A program made the translations under genes and the position numbers. From positions 124,001 to 188,000 of the forward strand of contig JAJUJI010000003.1 of the NCBI GenBank assembly GCA_029265405.1: DNA of 64,000 nt, in the 5' to 3' direction. Positions within the stretch are counted from its first letter, which is position 1. Each line of letters opens with the position of its first letter. This DNA comes from Clostridiales bacterium. GTDB lineage: Bacteria; Bacillota; Clostridia; Oscillospirales; Oscillospiraceae. Positions 1-7,039 of the stretch are shown in pieces. Below the pieces are notes generated by a model. It was not told the DNA's origin, did not search any database, and worked only from the letters and a program-made list of their open reading frames with translations.

Positions 1-292
1 CCCCGGCCCTGGCGGTCAGCTCGGCCTCGACGAACATATGTATGTCCTCCGAGGACGGGTCGATTTCCAGCCTGCCGGACTCCAGGTCGGCCAGTATGCC
101 CTCCAGCCCCGCCATTATCTTTTCCGCATCGTCGGCCGGTATTATGCCGCGGGCGGCCAGCATGGCCGCGTGGGCCATGCTGCCCGCTATATCCTCGCGG
201 AACATGCGCCCGTCTATCCCGACGGAGGAATTGAAATCGTCGGCGGCGGCGGCCGTCCGCTTGGACGAGCGCCCTTCCCAAAGCTTAGGCAT
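1..292 (-). CDS. argH: Argininosuccinate lyase, N-terminal part (gene runs off the window)
   Basis: Argininosuccinate lyase splits argininosuccinate into arginine and fumarate, the last step of arginine synthesis. Reading leftward from the ATG at 292, the first 97 residues are open to the window edge and start MPKLWEGRSS, followed by a DDFNSSVGIDGRM stretch; both are typical of the ArgH N-terminus (K-L-W-x-GR, then the start of the helical domain). The catalytic Ser loop lies outside the window. The ATG begins three bases after the argG stop, so the two genes are surely co-transcribed. The 5' end of the gene is inside the window and its 3' end is missing. Confidence 0.93.
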   Translation of the reverse strand, partial: MPKLWEGRSSKRTAAAADDFNSSVGIDGRMFREDIAGSMAHAAMLAARGIIPADDAEKIMAGLEGILADLESGRLEIDPSSEDIHMFVEAELTARAG

Positions 293-295
293 GGC

Positions 296-1522
296 TTATC
301 TGCCCCGTTCCCTGTCGAGCATGGCCTGCACCTTGACGGGCAGCCCGAACAGGTTAATGAAGCCCTCGGCGTCCTTCTGGTTGTAGTCGGACTTGTCGAA
401 GGTGGCTATCTTCTCGGAATAAAGGCTGAAGGGGCTCCATACCCCGGCGTTTATGACGTTGCCCTTGTAGAGCTTGAGCCTTACCTTGCCGGTCACCCTT
501 TCCTGCGTCTTGTCCACGAAGGCGGCCAGAGCCTCCCTGAGCGGTGTGTACCACTGCCCGTTGTAGATAAGCTCGCCGTAGGTTATGGCCAGCTCCCGCT
601 TCTTGTGCGAGGTGAGCTTGTCTAGGCAGACGGTTTCAAGGGCCTTGTGGGCATGGTAGAGTATCGTGCCGGCGGGCGTCTCGTATACTCCCCTGCTCTT
701 CATGCCCACCAGCCTGTTCTCCACCAGGTCCAGCAGGCCTATGCCGTGCTTCCCGCCTATGGCGTTGAGCTTATATATAATATCGGCAGCCTTCATGCGC
801 TCGCCGTTGAGGGCGCAGGGAACGCCCTTTTCAAAATCTACGGAAACGTATTCCGGCTCGTCGGGCGCCTTGAGGGGCGAAACGCCAAGCTCGAGGAAGC
901 CCTCCTTTTCGTACTTCGGCTCGTTGCCCGGGTCCTCAAGGTCCAGCCCCTCGTGGGACAGGTGCCAGAGGTTCTTGTCCTTTGAGTAATTTGTGGTCCT
1001 GCTTATTTTCAGGGGTATGTTGCGGGCCTCGGCATAGTCTATCTCCTCGTCCCTGGAGGCGATAGACCACTCGCGCCAGGGCGCTATTATCTTCATGTCC
1101 GGGGCGAAATGCTTGATCGTCAGCTCGAAGCGCACCTGGTCGTTGCCCTTTCCGGTGCAGCCGTGGGCTATGGCGTCGGCCCCCTCGGCCAGCGCTATCT
1201 CCACCAGCCGCTTGGCTATGACGGGCCGGGCCAGAGAGGTGCCCAGCAGGTAGCCCTCATAGTCCGCGCCCGCCTTAAGCGCCGGGATTATGAAATCGTT
1301 TACAAATTCGTCCTTCAGGTCCTCAATGTAGAGCTTTGACGCGCCGGTCTTTATGGCCTTTTCCTGAAGCCCCTCCAGCTCGTCGCCTTGGCCCACGTCG
1401 GCCGCCACGGCTATGACCTCGCAGCCCTCGTAGTTTTCCTTCAGCCAGGGTATTATAATGGACGTATCCAGCCCGCCGGAATACGCCAGAACTATCTTTT
1501 TGTATTTTCCGCCCATTTGCAT
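296..1522 (-). CDS. argG: Argininosuccinate synthase
   Basis: Joins citrulline and aspartate, using ATP, to form argininosuccinate in the cytoplasm. At 408 residues it has the usual family length. The N-type ATP pyrophosphatase loop AYSGGLDTS is at residues 13-21, and later blocks such as [13 protein letters not shown] and [13 protein letters not shown] are typical ArgG sequence. The ATG at 1522 sits about five bases behind GGAAGG; a second in-frame ATG two codons later is possible but has poorer spacing. It is the first gene of an argGH operon transcribed leftward from the promoter at 1551-1579, probably under arginine control by ArgR/AhrC (two palindromes upstream). Confidence 0.97.
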   Translation of the reverse strand: MQMGGKYKKIVLAYSGGLDTSIIIPWLKENYEGCEVIAVAADVGQGDELEGLQEKAIKTGASKLYIEDLKDEFVNDFIIPALKAGADYEGYLLGTSLARPVIAKRLVEIALAEGADAIAHGCTGKGNDQVRFELTIKHFAPDMKIIAPWREWSIASRDEEIDYAEARNIPLKISRTTNYSKDKNLWHLSHEGLDLEDPGNEPKYEKEGFLELGVSPLKAPDEPEYVSVDFEKGVPCALNGERMKAADIIYKLNAIGGKHGIGLLDLVENRLVGMKSRGVYETPAGTILYHAHKALETVCLDKLTSHKKRELAITYGELIYNGQWYTPLREALAAFVDKTQERVTGKVRLKLYKGNVINAGVWSPFSLYSEKIATFDKSDYNQKDAEGFINLFGLPVKVQAMLDRERGR

Positions 1523-1550
1523 ATGCCTTCCTTCCGATAGAATATGCGCT

Positions 1551-1579
1551 AATATACATTACATTTGAATAAATGTCAA
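1551..1579 (-). promoter_or_regulatory. SigA-type promoter of argGH
   Basis: On the minus strand TTGACA (1579-1574) is followed after exactly 17 bases by TATATT (1556-1551). This is a near-consensus vegetative promoter about 30 bases ahead of the argG start, with a perfect -35 box. Confidence 0.8.
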
Positions 1580-1612
1580 GAGAATTTTGCAATACGGGAA
1601 TAATTATTCATA
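1561..1612. promoter_or_regulatory. Pair of ArgR/AhrC-box-like palindromes
   Basis: Two AT-rich palindromes flank and overlap the argG promoter. The first, ACATTT-N4-AAATGT at 1561-1576, lies in the spacer and overlaps the -35 box. The second, GAATAATTATTC at 1598-1609, extended to CA on its right side, matches the ARG-box core TGAAT-N4-ATTCA with one mismatch. Paired ARG boxes over the promoter are the classical arrangement for arginine repression. The sites are seen in the sequence; ArgR binding is inferred. Confidence 0.6.
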
Positions 1613-1677
1613 TGGCATGAAAATACGGCCCGCGGGCGGCGGCTTTGGCGGGTCTCGCCGCGGCTGAGCGGCGCGTG

Positions 1678-1706
1678 TTGACACGCGCTGGAAAAGGCCG
1701 TATTAT
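1678..1706 (+). promoter_or_regulatory. SigA-type promoter placing the transcription start at the PPTase ATG
   Basis: TTGACA at 1678-1683, a 17-base spacer, then TATTAT at 1701-1706. Transcription would start about seven bases downstream, at or within a base or two of the ATG at 1713. No Shine-Dalgarno sequence fits between them, so the message may be leaderless. Confidence 0.65.
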
Positions 1707-1712
1707 TTTAAT

Positions 1713-2324
1713 ATGTATATTTTCCGGCTTATCGACATAAACCAATTCGGGGAAGCGGATTATCTTTCAAGCCTTGAGCGCATGTCGGAGGGCAGGCGCT
1801 CAAGGCTTGAAAGGCTGCGCTCCGAAGCGTCCAGGCGGCTCATGGCGGCAGGCGACCTGCTTGCCCGGCTTCTTGCCTCGGAGCTTGCCGGGGCGCGGCC
1901 GGAAGCGCTCACGGTTGAAAGCGGCGAAAACGGGAAGCCGCATATAAAGGAATGTCCCGTGTATATTTCCATATCCCATTCGGGCTCCTTCGCCATGGCT
2001 GCGGCCTCGCTCCGGCCCGTCGGCGCGGACATAGAGAGGCTGAGGCCGCTCAGGCCGGAGGTTGCGCGCCGCTTCTGCTCCGGAGAGGAGCTGGCCTATC
2101 TGCTTTCCGACGAAGCGCTTTATGAACGCCGGGCCGCGGCGCTCTGGACCATGAAGGAGGCGTACGGAAAAATGACGGGCGCGGGCGTCTTTGCGCCCGG
2201 CGGTTTTGCCGCCTCCTTTTCGGGCGGCGAGCCGGTAACCGATTACGGGGCCTACGCCTTTTATTTTCCGCAGCCGCCGGAGGGCTATGCGGCCTGCGTC
2301 TGCGTCGGCGGGCCGGCTTCTTGA
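1713..2324 (+). CDS. 4'-phosphopantetheinyl transferase, Sfp family
   Basis: Transfers phosphopantetheine from CoA to a Ser of carrier proteins (acyl carrier or peptidyl carrier proteins). It has 203 residues, slightly shorter than Sfp. Visible motifs are SHSG at 89-92, GADIE at 104-108 (D106 and E108 would bind Mg) and WTMKEAYGK at 145-153, the family signature. No synthase or carrier protein lies nearby, so it probably serves fatty-acid ACP, taking the role of AcpS, or a distant pathway. The ATG at 1713 is supported because the N-terminus aligns with Sfp-type N-termini, although there is no ribosome-binding site and the predicted transcription start falls on the start codon. Confidence 0.9.
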   Translation: MYIFRLIDINQFGEADYLSSLERMSEGRRSRLERLRSEASRRLMAAGDLLARLLASELAGARPEALTVESGENGKPHIKECPVYISISHSGSFAMAAASLRPVGADIERLRPLRPEVARRFCSGEELAYLLSDEALYERRAAALWTMKEAYGKMTGAGVFAPGGFAASFSGGEPVTDYGAYAFYFPQPPEGYAACVCVGGPAS

Positions 2325-2331
2325 TATGTAG

Positions 2332-2358
2332 GGCGGGATGAAGGCATCCCGCCTTTTT
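2332..2358 (+). terminator. Rho-independent terminator of the PPTase gene
   Basis: A perfect 9-bp stem, GGCGGGATG / CATCCCGCC, with an AAGG loop is followed by five T. It lies eight bases after the PPTase stop and ends just before the stop of the convergent gene. Confidence 0.88.
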
Positions 2359-2359
2359 G

Positions 2360-3739
2360 TCACAGGCAGGGCGTCGCGCAGTCCTGCGAAAGCCGCACGT
2401 CTATCGCGGCCGAGGCGGGCAGGCCGTCCGTGCCCTGATAGACTATGGAGCCGAGGTTCAGCGGCGTCACCGCAGTTACGGCGTTGGTCACCGCAGCCGC
2501 GCCGACGGCCGAGCTTGAAACCAGCGTATAGCTCAGGGTCTTCATAAAGCTGCCGCCCAGCGGCACGAGCACGTTCCTGCATATGACGTCTAAATCAAGG
2601 GGCCCGGCGAGGTCGGCGCCTGCCGGCACGGGCGTCGAGGTTCCGGCGTAGTAGGCCTCGCAGCCGACAAAGCTCGGGAAGCGCAGGGTGACGCCGGCCG
2701 GTATCCTCAGTCTGTCGTAAACGTCCACGACAACGTCCGGCGAGTTTCCGACTCCGCCGAGAGTAAACACAAAGGAGCCCGTGCTGCCGTCCGTCTGGCA
2801 GCATTTCACGGCCCTCAGCCTTACGGCCTCGAGGCCGGCGACGCAGGCGGCCGTGGACTCCGTGCCGGAGGCGTAGGCCCGCGCTAGGTTTGCTATAGAA
2901 TACGCTCCGGGCGCGGATATGCCGGTTATCGGAATGGAATAGGTCACGGTCACCCTGCCCCCGGCCTCGATGGCGCCGAGCTGCCCGCTTATGACTATGC
3001 GGCCCGGCACGCTCGCGTCCACGTCCAACGGCGGCGAAACCGTGACGGCGCCGGCCGAAAGCTGGGGTGGCAGCACAATTGTGTCCTCATAGAACACCTG
3101 GCTAAGTGCGCCTTCGCCAACGTTGTCAACATGGACGGAGTACTGCAGCGCCGCCTGGTTGGACACTATGGAAACCAAGCAGCTTTTGGAAACAAGCAAT
3201 CTTCCGTCCGGGACGCAGCCGGGCACGACGTAGCAGCCCGAGCAGCCGAATTTGTACACGGCCGTCGCGGCCTTGACGCTGATCGGCTGGGCCGCCTCCG
3301 GGTAGTTTCCGATTATTCCTATCCTGTAAACGACGCACACGCCCTTGTCGTAGCGCCCCGAGGACTCTATCTTCAAAAAGACCGTCCCGTTTGGCGCAGT
3401 CCCGAAGTTAGGGTCGGTTTTTATAAGCTCGAAGGCCGCCGGGGAAAAGGGCCCGCAGCCGTCCACCTGTTCTTCGACGGTTATGTTGCCGGGGTTTATC
3501 TCGGCGCATATGGGTATCCCTATCCCGCTGATGCCACGGGTGGCCTGGGCGCAGTCGGTGATAAACTTGTAGGTCCAGTAGGAGCGGTTGAGGGACGCAA
3601 CATAGGCCGGGTTGTTGACGACCGAGCCGTCCGGCAGCGTCTGGCACAGAGGCTGGGCCACGGAAATGCCGTTCAGCGTCCCGCAGCAGCAGAGGTTTTG
3701 ATGGGGCAAGCACTGGCAGGCTTGCGCTGGATTGGCCAT
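2360..3739 (-). CDS. Cys-rich protein with DUF11-like beta domains, no signal peptide; unknown function
   Basis: A 459-residue protein that I do not recognise as a known enzyme. The N-terminus carries dense Cys (CQCLPHQNLCCCG at residues 8-20) and further Cys pairs near 165-175 (CSGCYVVPGC). Residues about 195-310 look like a DUF11-type beta-sandwich repeat (N-V-G-x-G-A-L-S, then a strand pattern ending in NLARAYA), and 315-459 like a second related module opening with VKCC. There is no signal peptide, membrane helix or LPxTG/SLH anchor. The start is firm: AGGAGA seven bases before the ATG at 3739. Cytoplasmically made, Cys-rich, repeat-type proteins occur in spore coats and exosporia, and a SigK-like promoter match lies upstream. 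The role in a spore surface is inference. Confidence 0.75.
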   Translation of the reverse strand: MANPAQACQCLPHQNLCCCGTLNGISVAQPLCQTLPDGSVVNNPAYVASLNRSYWTYKFITDCAQATRGISGIGIPICAEINPGNITVEEQVDGCGPFSPAAFELIKTDPNFGTAPNGTVFLKIESSGRYDKGVCVVYRIGIIGNYPEAAQPISVKAATAVYKFGCSGCYVVPGCVPDGRLLVSKSCLVSIVSNQAALQYSVHVDNVGEGALSQVFYEDTIVLPPQLSAGAVTVSPPLDVDASVPGRIVISGQLGAIEAGGRVTVTYSIPITGISAPGAYSIANLARAYASGTESTAACVAGLEAVRLRAVKCCQTDGSTGSFVFTLGGVGNSPDVVVDVYDRLRIPAGVTLRFPSFVGCEAYYAGTSTPVPAGADLAGPLDLDVICRNVLVPLGGSFMKTLSYTLVSSSAVGAAAVTNAVTAVTPLNLGSIVYQGTDGLPASAAIDVRLSQDCATPCL

Positions 3740-3811
3740 GTCGATTCTCCTGTCGCATAAAGTAAGGCCGAGCCTCGGGTGCTTCCCGTTCCCGAAACTC
3801 AGCCTCCTAAT

Positions 3812-3839
3812 TATTTTATGCGCCTCGAACCGAAGGGTT
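3812..3839 (-). promoter_or_regulatory. Possible SigK-like (mother-cell) promoter
   Basis: On the minus strand CATAAAATA (3820-3812) fits the SigK -10 form CATAnnnTA, and an AC dinucleotide (3838-3837) lies 16 bases upstream, as in the SigK -35 element. I see no good SigA promoter in the same interval. The match is short, so it is only suggestive. Confidence 0.3.
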
Positions 3840-3854
3840 CATTGGGCCGGCGGT

Positions 3855-4667
3855 TCAATGGCGCCGAACCCCGCTCAGATCGATTTGCGCGGCGACCAGC
3901 TCGCCGCTCTCCACGGCCCCCTTAAGCGCGTCATAGACGGCGTTGACGAGGCCCGCCGATGAAAAGGTCGCCCCGGAAACCGTGTCCACCTCCAGCGTTT
4001 GCCCGTCCTTTATCTCATCCAGCACGGACAGGGCCCGGTTAAAATACCGCTCCGTTTCGTTTTCGTCCAATACGGAAATGCCCGTCACCTGCCCGCCGGA
4101 CACCGTGACGGACACCCTTATCGGCCCGTTGAAGCCCTCGGCCGAGCCCTCGTATGCCCCGTCCCTCAGGACCGCGCCGGAAAAGCCCGCCTGTTCCGCT
4201 TCGGCGGCGTCGCTTTCCGCGGCCGCTTCCCCGGCGGCGTGCGAGCCGCCGAGCGCCTCGGCTATCCTGTCGTCGACGGCAATGCCGACGTCGGCCACGT
4301 GCGCGACGACAAGGCAGACAAGCAGCGCCGTCAAAGCCCTGTGCGCCGGCAGCCAGAGCCTTTTCAGGCGCTTTCTGAAAACGTAGGTCAGGGCCAGGAG
4401 CAGGACTGCGATAAAGCAGGCCGTGCCCCAGTTCAATTCAAACAGCTCGGGGGCGGCGGTCATGCCGCCGAGGGCGGTTCCCGCCGGGTTTCCCGCAAAA
4501 ACGCCGTGGAGCAGGCCTGCGGCCAGCAGCGCCCAGCCCAGCTTCCTGTGCCCGCGCGAAAAGGCGCGGTTCAACTTCGGGCCGCCGTATTTTCTCACAA
4601 GGTATTTTGCGGCCGTAAGCGCGGCCAGCAAGACGCTGAGCCACGCCAATATCAAGCTTATAAGCAT
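3855..4667 (-). CDS. Membrane protein: four-helix haem-type (ferric-reductase-like) domain plus FMN_bind domain
   Basis: A 270-residue inner-membrane redox protein. Four hydrophobic segments (about 1-20, 43-60, 80-97, 110-129) carry two H-x13-H pairs, H40/H54 and H109/H123, as expected for b-type haem ligation in ferric-reductase-like domains. After an Ala/Glu-rich linker the C-terminal third is an FMN_bind domain with VSGATFSS at 230-237; the Thr of SGAT is the residue that takes FMN covalently in NqrC/RnfG. It likely passes electrons across the membrane, substrate unknown. The start codon follows GGGAGAG, part of which is paired in the hairpin at 4678-4707. An upstream lipoprotein gene is co-directional. 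Confidence 0.82.
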   Translation of the reverse strand: MLISLILAWLSVLLAALTAAKYLVRKYGGPKLNRAFSRGHRKLGWALLAAGLLHGVFAGNPAGTALGGMTAAPELFELNWGTACFIAVLLLALTYVFRKRLKRLWLPAHRALTALLVCLVVAHVADVGIAVDDRIAEALGGSHAAGEAAAESDAAEAEQAGFSGAVLRDGAYEGSAEGFNGPIRVSVTVSGGQVTGISVLDENETERYFNRALSVLDEIKDGQTLEVDTVSGATFSSAGLVNAVYDALKGAVESGELVAAQIDLSGVRRH

Positions 4668-4677
4668 TTTCCACTCT

Positions 4678-4707
4678 CCCGCATAATATGGTTTCAGCTT
4701 ATGCGGG
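4678..4707 (-). promoter_or_regulatory. Leader hairpin overlapping the Shine-Dalgarno sequence
   Basis: In the minus-strand RNA, CCCGCAUAA (4707-4699) pairs perfectly over 9 bp with UUAUGCGGG (4686-4678) across a 12-base loop. The last GGG of the 3' arm is the first half of the GGGAGAG ribosome-binding site of the FMN/haem gene. No T-tract follows, so it is not a normal terminator. Confidence 0.55.
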
Positions 4708-4790
4708 AAAAATGAATACAGGTGAAAAAAAGCGTAACTTTATTGTTAATTTCGCGGGCCCGCCCTGCGGCGCTTTCATTTCGGCGGCTT

Positions 4791-5270
4791 CTAGCTTGCC
4801 GCTTCTTCAAACTTGAAGATAAAAAGGCTGGACTCCAGGCTGAATATGCCCCTGGCGTCGGCGCTTATTTCAATCGGCTCCGTATCGTCCGTTATTTTTA
4901 TCCGCTCCTCCCCGGACGCCCCGTCCCAGACGTACAGGCCCCAGTTGGGATGGGGCTTGCCGTCGGCGCTGTAGGCCGGGTCGCTCATGTCCGCCTCCAG
5001 CACCGTAAGCACCGCTCCCGGATAGTGGGATATGACCGTGTAGGTCCACTTGCCGCCCCCGTCGTCGGTCATGCTCTCGGTTCTCTCGGAGGCGACGCCG
5101 CTGAGCTGGAACTTGAAACCGCCGTACTCGTAGGTCCGCGTTTCGCCCACAGGGGCGGCGCTTTCCGCGGGCGGGGTCTGGGCCGCGCCCTCCTTTTTTT
5201 CCGCGCAGCCGGCCGCGAGGCAGGCAAGCGCCGCGGCGGCGCAGAGGCAGATCAAAAGCTTTCTTCTCAT
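4791..5270 (-). CDS. Putative lipoprotein, unknown function
   Basis: A 159-residue exported protein. From the ATG at 5270 it begins MRRKLLICLCAAAALACLAAGC, a classic lipoprotein signal with lipobox LAAGC, then a Pro/Ala/Thr linker and a compact beta-rich domain (motifs YGGFKFQLSGV and NWGLYVWDG). The reading frame continues upstream but would run into the tRNA terminator; this ATG has AAGGAG at good spacing and produces the signal peptide, so it is preferred. I do not recognise the domain. It may act with the FMN/haem protein encoded next downstream in the same direction. Confidence 0.8.
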   Translation of the reverse strand: MRRKLLICLCAAAALACLAAGCAEKKEGAAQTPPAESAAPVGETRTYEYGGFKFQLSGVASERTESMTDDGGGKWTYTVISHYPGAVLTVLEADMSDPAYSADGKPHPNWGLYVWDGASGEERIKITDDTEPIEISADARGIFSLESSLFIFKFEEAAS

Positions 5271-5334
5271 TTTCCGCTCCTTTCCCCGCGCCTCCACGCC
5301 GACGCGGACGCCGTTGGTATGGAAACCTAATAAC

Positions 5335-5364
5335 AAAAAGCCCCAATCATCGCGATGACTGAGG
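5335..5364 (-). terminator. Terminator of the tRNA operon
   Basis: On the minus strand, five bases after the tRNA-Gly CCA end, CCTCAGTCATC pairs with GATGATTGGGG (one G-T pair, a CG turn), followed by CTTTTT. It closes the Val-Asp-Phe-Gly tRNA transcript. Confidence 0.8.
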
Positions 5365-5369
5365 TTTCC

Positions 5370-5445
5370 TGGAGCGGGCGACGAGGCTCGAACTCGCTAC
5401 CTCCACCTTGGCAAGGTGGCGCTCTGCCAAATGAGCTACGCCCGC
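5370..5445 (-). tRNA. tRNA-Gly (GCC)
   Basis: A complete cloverleaf reads leftward: acceptor GCGGGCG pairs with CGCCCGC, the anticodon loop is CTTGCCAA with anticodon GCC, the T-loop is TTCGAGC, and CCA is encoded. It is the last gene of the four-tRNA array. Confidence 0.97.
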
Positions 5446-5499
5446 AGCTTGCGCTTGCGGATTACCCTCCGGATAATCCGCAAGGCCGCCCTTGAATTT

Positions 5500-5575
<76 letters not shown>

Positions 5576-5579
5576 ATAT

Positions 5580-5656
5580 TGGCGACCCAGAACGGGCTCG
5601 AACCGTCGACCTCCAGCGTGACAGGCTGGCGTTCTAACCAACTGAACTACTGGGCC
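5580..5656 (-). tRNA. tRNA-Asp (GTC)
   Basis: Acceptor GGCCCAG pairs with CTGGGTC (one G-T), anticodon loop CTGTCAC gives GTC, T-loop TTCGAGC, encoded CCA. 77 bases. Only four bases separate it from tRNA-Phe. Confidence 0.97.
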
Positions 5657-5671
5657 TTATCAGGTTGAAAG

Positions 5672-5747
5672 TGGTGGGAACAACAGGGCTCGAACCTGTG
5701 ACCCCATGCTTGTAAGGCATGTGCTCTCCCAGCTGAGCTATGCTCCC
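5672..5747 (-). tRNA. tRNA-Val (TAC)
   Basis: Acceptor GGGAGCA pairs with TGTTCCC, anticodon loop CTTACAA gives TAC, T-loop TTCGAGC, encoded CCA. First gene of the minus-strand tRNA array. Confidence 0.97.
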
Positions 5748-5834
5748 CTAAGCCGGACCCCTTGCCGCTTGATGCCTTCCGTGCGGCGCGAATTGAATTT
5801 TACAACAGACAGGGGGGATTGTCAACAGCTTTTT

Positions 5835-6584
5835 TTATTTTTTGCAGACGAAAAACAGCCTGTCCTCGCCCTCCGCAGCCTCCCTCAAGGGCAGGCCGCC
5901 GCAAATTTCCACCTCGGCGAAGCCGACCTTTTTCAGCATTTCCCGAAGCTCCGCCGGCGTATAATCGTATTCGGCATGCTCCTCGTATTCCCTCCGCCAG
6001 AGCCCGCCGCGCCCGGCCTCGCGCAAAAAAATATCCATGGCGAAAACGCAGCGCCTCTCCTCCCTGATATAGTCGGCCCTCCAGACGCAGTATACCCCCT
6101 CGGCCTCGTCCACATAGGTTTCCCCGTCCATGCGGCCAAACTTCTCCGGCGTATTTATGTCAAAAACAAAGACGCCGCCTCTTTCAAGGAAAAGAGACAC
6201 CCTCCGGAAGGCTTCCCCGACGCTTTCCGGCGCGATATAGTTGACGCCGTCCATGGAGCAGACCGCCGCCTGCACGGTGCCGTACAAATCCAGCTCCTCG
6301 GCCGCCTGGTTTATGAAAACGGGCGGCACGCCTCCGCTGAAGGCGGCCTTCCTCCCCTCGGCCACCGCCAGCATATCACAGGATATGTCGGCGCCTATCA
6401 CCTCAAAGCCCCTTTCCGCAAGCAGGAAGGAGAGCCGCCCCGTCCCGCAGGCCAGATCCAGAACGGTATCCACCCTGATATCGGCGGAGCGGAAAAGGCT
6501 CTCGCAGCACTCGGCCCAAAGGCGGTACTCGCCCTCGGGCATCAGGCTGTCGTAATATCGGGCAAGGCTGCCATACTCGTTCAA
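5835..6584 (-). CDS. Class I SAM-dependent methyltransferase
   Basis: A 249-residue cytoplasmic methyltransferase with an N-terminal YGSLARYYDSLM segment and the SAM-binding motif VLDLACGTGR at residues 41-50, followed by the acidic GADIS motif. This arrangement is typical of small-molecule methyltransferases near YqeM/UbiE-like groups; the substrate cannot be read. I choose the TTG at 6584 because it overlaps the yerC stop as TTGA, giving a 4-base translational coupling, and the conserved N-terminus begins directly there. In-frame extension upstream would only read through yerC in another frame. Confidence 0.82.
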   Translation of the reverse strand: MNEYGSLARYYDSLMPEGEYRLWAECCESLFRSADIRVDTVLDLACGTGRLSFLLAERGFEVIGADISCDMLAVAEGRKAAFSGGVPPVFINQAAEELDLYGTVQAAVCSMDGVNYIAPESVGEAFRRVSLFLERGGVFVFDINTPEKFGRMDGETYVDEAEGVYCVWRADYIREERRCVFAMDIFLREAGRGGLWRREYEEHAEYDYTPAELREMLKKVGFAEVEICGGLPLREAAEGEDRLFFVCKK

Positions 6585-6880
6585 TCCTCCGACGTTTCCT
6601 CCAATCTCTGGAAGGCCAGGGCGTAGCCTCCGGCGCCGTACTGCAGGGAGCGGTTTACGCGGCTTATTATGGCGCTGCTGGCGCCTGTCTTTTCCATGAT
6701 GGCGTTGTAAATGAGGCCCTCGCTTAGGAGCTTGGCCACCTCGAAGCGCTGCTCCATGGCCATGATCTCCGTAATGCTGCAAAGATCCTCGAGGAAGCGG
6801 CGGATCTCGTCCTCTGTCTTCATCGTGAGGAGCGCCTTATACATCTGCGTTTCGGCGATGCGCCTGTTGTTTTTTTTCAT
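6581..6880 (-). CDS. yerC: YerC/YecD-family TrpR-related repressor-like protein
   Basis: A 99-residue all-helical DNA-binding protein of the Trp-repressor superfamily. The helix-turn-helix reads KLLSEGLIYNAIMEKTGASSAIISRVNRSLQYG, in which the segment TGASSAIISRVNR is the recognition helix region. YerC-type proteins are widespread in Firmicutes and not tied to tryptophan. It is the first gene of a two-gene unit with the methyltransferase (4-base overlap). A strong promoter at 6943-6971 carries an inverted repeat in its spacer, so self-repression is plausible. Confidence 0.9.
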   Translation of the reverse strand: MKKNNRRIAETQMYKALLTMKTEDEIRRFLEDLCSITEIMAMEQRFEVAKLLSEGLIYNAIMEKTGASSAIISRVNRSLQYGAGGYALAFQRLEETSED

Positions 6881-6942
6881 GTGCTGCTACCGTCCCTTCC
6901 GCGGCTTGTTGTTTTTATCGGACCGCGCTGCGCTGCGTTTAA

Positions 6943-6971
6943 ATTGTAGCACATTACTCTACTAATGTAAA
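6943..6971 (-). promoter_or_regulatory. SigA-type promoter of yerC with internal operator-like repeat
   Basis: Minus-strand TTTACA (6971-6966), 17 bases, TACAAT (6948-6943). Within it ACATTA (6951-6956) and TAATGT (6963-6968) form a perfect 6-bp inverted repeat with a six-base centre, lying across the spacer and the edge of the -35 box. That is a natural site for repression, perhaps by YerC itself. Confidence 0.7.
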
Positions 6972-7039
6972 GTTTTATATGGATGCTTTGTACACTATGG
7001 CCTATAACGCCAAGGGCGGGCTTTGCGGAGGCGATATGC

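Noticed and set aside
1713-2324. Secondary-metabolite gene cluster around the Sfp-type transferase
   Set aside because: No synthase, carrier protein or tailoring gene on either side within the window.
6585-6782. Upstream extension of the methyltransferase frame
   Set aside because: Out-of-frame reading of yerC; the coupled TTG start explains both genes.
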